From Akkermansia muciniphila (GTDB taxonomy: Bacteria; Pseudomonadota; Gammaproteobacteria; Burkholderiales; Burkholderiaceae_C): a DNA stretch of 7,256 nt. Shown one piece after another: positions 5,696 to 7,256 of this stretch. Made by a program: the position numbers and the translations under genes. Each line of letters starts with the position of its first letter. Within the stretch, counting starts at the first letter, position 1. The stretch is from contig CALPVM020000115.1 in the NCBI GenBank assembly GCA_943327015.2, positions 1 to 7,256 on the forward strand, written 5' to 3'. The notes below the pieces were generated by a model, which was not told the DNA's origin, did not search any database, and saw only the letters and a program-made list of their open reading frames with translations.

Positions 5696-6874
5696 CTATT
5701 CGGTTTTTTCCTGGGGTGGCAGGGCCAGCTGCTCCAGGAATTTTAGTTTTTCTTGCAACACAGGGTCAGTAAACTTCTCATTTGAATACTTCTCCAAAGG
5801 AAACCCTTTGATTTTGTATTCTGCATCGGCTGGGGACGAACCGTAAGCACCGTCCCCACCCAACTCATCCGGCAAACGTTGTACCAAAATATCTTTCAGA
5901 ATGTAGGGGCCGGGCGCCTGCTTTTCTTTGAGAGTGACTACGTGTACCCGCATTGGCATGGTGCCTGCACCTGCAGCTAAGCTGGCGCGGCCAACCAAGT
6001 GTGATACCGGTGTGCCGTTGGCTGTAAACAAATTGGCTTCTACCTTGTAACGTCCTGCCTGTTTAGTGTCCATCAAAAATGGAATATACAGGTTAGGTCC
6101 TTCAACTTTTTCGGGCCCTATGCCTGTGACTTTAGCTACTGGTTGTATGTACTGGAACGACTCCACCAGCCCGGTTTCCTGCCGACCCTGCAACTTGATA
6201 TTAACTCTGATAGACAGTTCGGGTTTCCACTGCGCTGCCTCTGCTGTGCTGGGCAAATAGTTGGCGGTGTACACCTTTTTTCTAGACTCGTTGGTTGTCA
6301 GTGCCATGGGAACTGTTGCTACCGACGTGCCCGCGTTCAGTAAATCGACTTTTAAACTTTGCACTTCTGGCAGTGCTTCGTTTTGGTTGGATGTTAGCGT
6401 TAAGTTAATCGGAATGGGTGACCCATGAAACAGCACATAGCGCGACACTTTAAGCTCGAAGCTGAACTTGTTGTCGTTGTCCATCGGACGTTTGGTGGGC
6501 ACAAACTCATAGGGGTTGAGCAAGTCATGGTTATTCTCGCTCAATGGCATAGAGTAGGGCGGGAACTTGATGAGTTGTTTGTAATCTTGAGCCATGGCAG
6601 CAAAAGCCATGCTCGGATCGACCGGGCGTTTAGTATCTTCAGCGGTGGTGCTTTTTTCGATGCGCAATGAATCATAAGCGCTGCCATTGGACCTTGCTAG
6701 CCGCTCTGCCTCTGATGCATCTGCGGGGTTTAACAATCCATTTTCAGATGTGCTGTTATTGGTTGCAGAGCTGTTTGTGTCGGACTCGTCGGTTTTCGAC
6801 AGCCACAAGAATGTGACTACAACAGCCGCAGCTGCAACGGCAGTAATGATATATTTTTTGGGTGGAGTACGCAT
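5696..6874 (-). CDS. Membrane-anchored periplasmic protein of unknown function
   Basis: I do not recognise a named family for this 392-residue protein. It begins with a basic MRTPPKK, one transmembrane segment (about residues 9-25, rich in Ala, Val and Leu) and no lipobox or obvious signal-peptidase site, so it should be anchored in the inner membrane with the rest in the periplasm. A polar Ser/Thr/Asn/Asp/Glu-rich linker covers about 26-60. A KFPPYSMPLSENNHDLLNPY segment follows at 103-122. Residues about 137-335 alternate hydrophobic and polar positions (FELKVSRYVLF, PINLTLTSN, LSIRVNIKL, GRYKVEANLF, MPMRVHVVTL), as in beta-sandwich domains, perhaps two in tandem. The tail (350-392) is charged. 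There are no cysteines and no catalytic motif. A TAAGGA ribosome site 7 bases before the ATG overlaps the stop of the MAPEG gene, indicating cotranscription with it. The gene runs convergently into the secreted hydrolase with one base between stops, suggesting but not proving a shared role. Confidence 0.85.
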   Translation of the reverse strand: MRTPPKKYIITAVAAAAVVVTFLWLSKTDESDTNSSATNNSTSENGLLNPADASEAERLARSNGSAYDSLRIEKSTTAEDTKRPVDPSMAFAAMAQDYKQLIKFPPYSMPLSENNHDLLNPYEFVPTKRPMDNDNKFSFELKVSRYVLFHGSPIPINLTLTSNQNEALPEVQSLKVDLLNAGTSVATVPMALTTNESRKKVYTANYLPSTAEAAQWKPELSIRVNIKLQGRQETGLVESFQYIQPVAKVTGIGPEKVEGPNLYIPFLMDTKQAGRYKVEANLFTANGTPVSHLVGRASLAAGAGTMPMRVHVVTLKEKQAPGPYILKDILVQRLPDELGGDGAYGSSPADAEYKIKGFPLEKYSNEKFTDPVLQEKLKFLEQLALPPQEKTE

Positions 6875-6881
6875 TTTTTAT

Positions 6882-6886
6882 TCCTT
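6882..6886 (-). promoter_or_regulatory. Shine-Dalgarno site of the anchored periplasmic protein, overlapping the MAPEG stop
   Basis: AAGGA on the minus strand, 7 bases before the ATG at 6874. It shares two bases with the TAA stop of the MAPEG gene (6885-6887), an arrangement typical of translationally coupled operon genes. It confirms the start. Confidence 0.7.
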
Positions 6887-7256
6887 ATCCGGCAATTACA
6901 AACAGGGCGATACAGGCAACAATACCTAAAAACCAAACTACGCTGCGAAACAAGGGGTAGTCAAGTAGGTAAAGCGCAATATAGGCAACGCGGATGCCAA
7001 TAAAGCCCAAGGCTAAACCATCAATGGTGGATTGGGTAACATGGGCTTGTTGTGCCAAGATGACTGCAGCAATAAAAAGGGGCAGAGCTTCAAAGCCATT
7101 GTCATGTGCAGCAACTGCACGCCCCTGCCAGCCCTGCAGTTTTGCTGCCCAAGCACGGGGCGCATGATTGTCGTAGCCGCCTTCTTTGCGTGGTAGTTTG
7201 GATCGGCTGGCTTTGGCAATGCCTATGGTGGCGATGGGTAGCAAGCACGCAGCTAC
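6885..7256 (-). CDS. MAPEG family membrane protein (N-terminus cut off by window edge)
   Basis: A small integral membrane protein of the MAPEG superfamily (relatives of microsomal glutathione S-transferase and eicosanoid-metabolism proteins); the role of bacterial members is mostly unknown. The frame stays open to the window edge and reads VAACLLPIATIGIAKASRSK, so the true start lies beyond position 7256; the TTG at 7244 is an internal leucine codon. 123 codons are present and about 5-10 residues are probably missing. The conserved MAPEG stretch GRAVAAHDNGFEALPLFIAAVILAQ links helices 1 and 2 and carries the Asn and Glu typical of the family. Two further helices follow, ALGFIGIRVAYIALYLLDY and VVWFLGIVACIALFVI. 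The stop lies 10 bases before the ATG of the anchored periplasmic protein, with overlapping translation signals, so the two genes probably form an operon. Confidence 0.9.
   Translation of the reverse strand, partial: VAACLLPIATIGIAKASRSKLPRKEGGYDNHAPRAWAAKLQGWQGRAVAAHDNGFEALPLFIAAVILAQQAHVTQSTIDGLALGFIGIRVAYIALYLLDYPLFRSVVWFLGIVACIALFVIAG

Noticed and set aside
5693..5709. AACC-TATTC-GGTT followed by a T run as an intrinsic terminator for the hydrolase
   Set aside because: The stem is only four base pairs with two A-T pairs, too weak to call.
5696..6874. Anchored protein as a lipase-specific foldase (Lif/LipB)
   Set aside because: The topology and the lipase neighbour fit, but the RxxFDY foldase motif is absent, the domain looks beta-rich rather than helical, and the gene is convergent instead of downstream in the same operon.

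Overview
The window looks like chromosomal DNA of a betaproteobacterium, most likely Burkholderiales with moderate GC. The main reasons are a thiolase that reads almost like BktB of Ralstonia/Cupriavidus, a MAPEG protein of the betaproteobacterial type, and a RecJ of normal length with all its motifs. No mobile element, CRISPR array, rRNA or tRNA was seen. Seven protein genes fill almost the whole window. The two at the edges are cut off: the thiolase loses its C-terminus at the left edge and the MAPEG gene loses its N-terminus at the right edge.

Left block (1-3540, all minus strand): recJ (single-strand 5'-3' exonuclease), then a short-chain dehydrogenase/reductase 28 bases downstream, then a beta-ketothiolase 35 bases further on. 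The tight spacing suggests one transcript, although the functions (DNA repair, carbonyl reduction, acyl-CoA metabolism) are not obviously related.

Middle (3588-4454, plus strand): a gene divergent from recJ encodes a two-domain protein, an N-terminal YbgC-like hotdog acyl-CoA thioesterase fused in frame to a C-terminal GNAT acetyltransferase. Only 47 bases separate the two start codons, and neither has a clear Shine-Dalgarno sequence.

Right block (4455-7256): an AT-rich 127-base gap carries a likely promoter overlapped by a perfect 6-base inverted repeat. It leads into a secreted lipase-like alpha/beta hydrolase with a Thr-His-Ser-Thr-Gly nucleophile elbow. One base after its stop codon, a convergent gene ends. 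That gene encodes an unrecognised membrane-anchored periplasmic protein that follows a MAPEG membrane protein in a probable two-gene operon. The hydrolase and the anchored protein are the least explained part of the window and the best candidates for an undescribed functional pair. No larger system such as a defence, toxin-antitoxin or secretion locus is supported.
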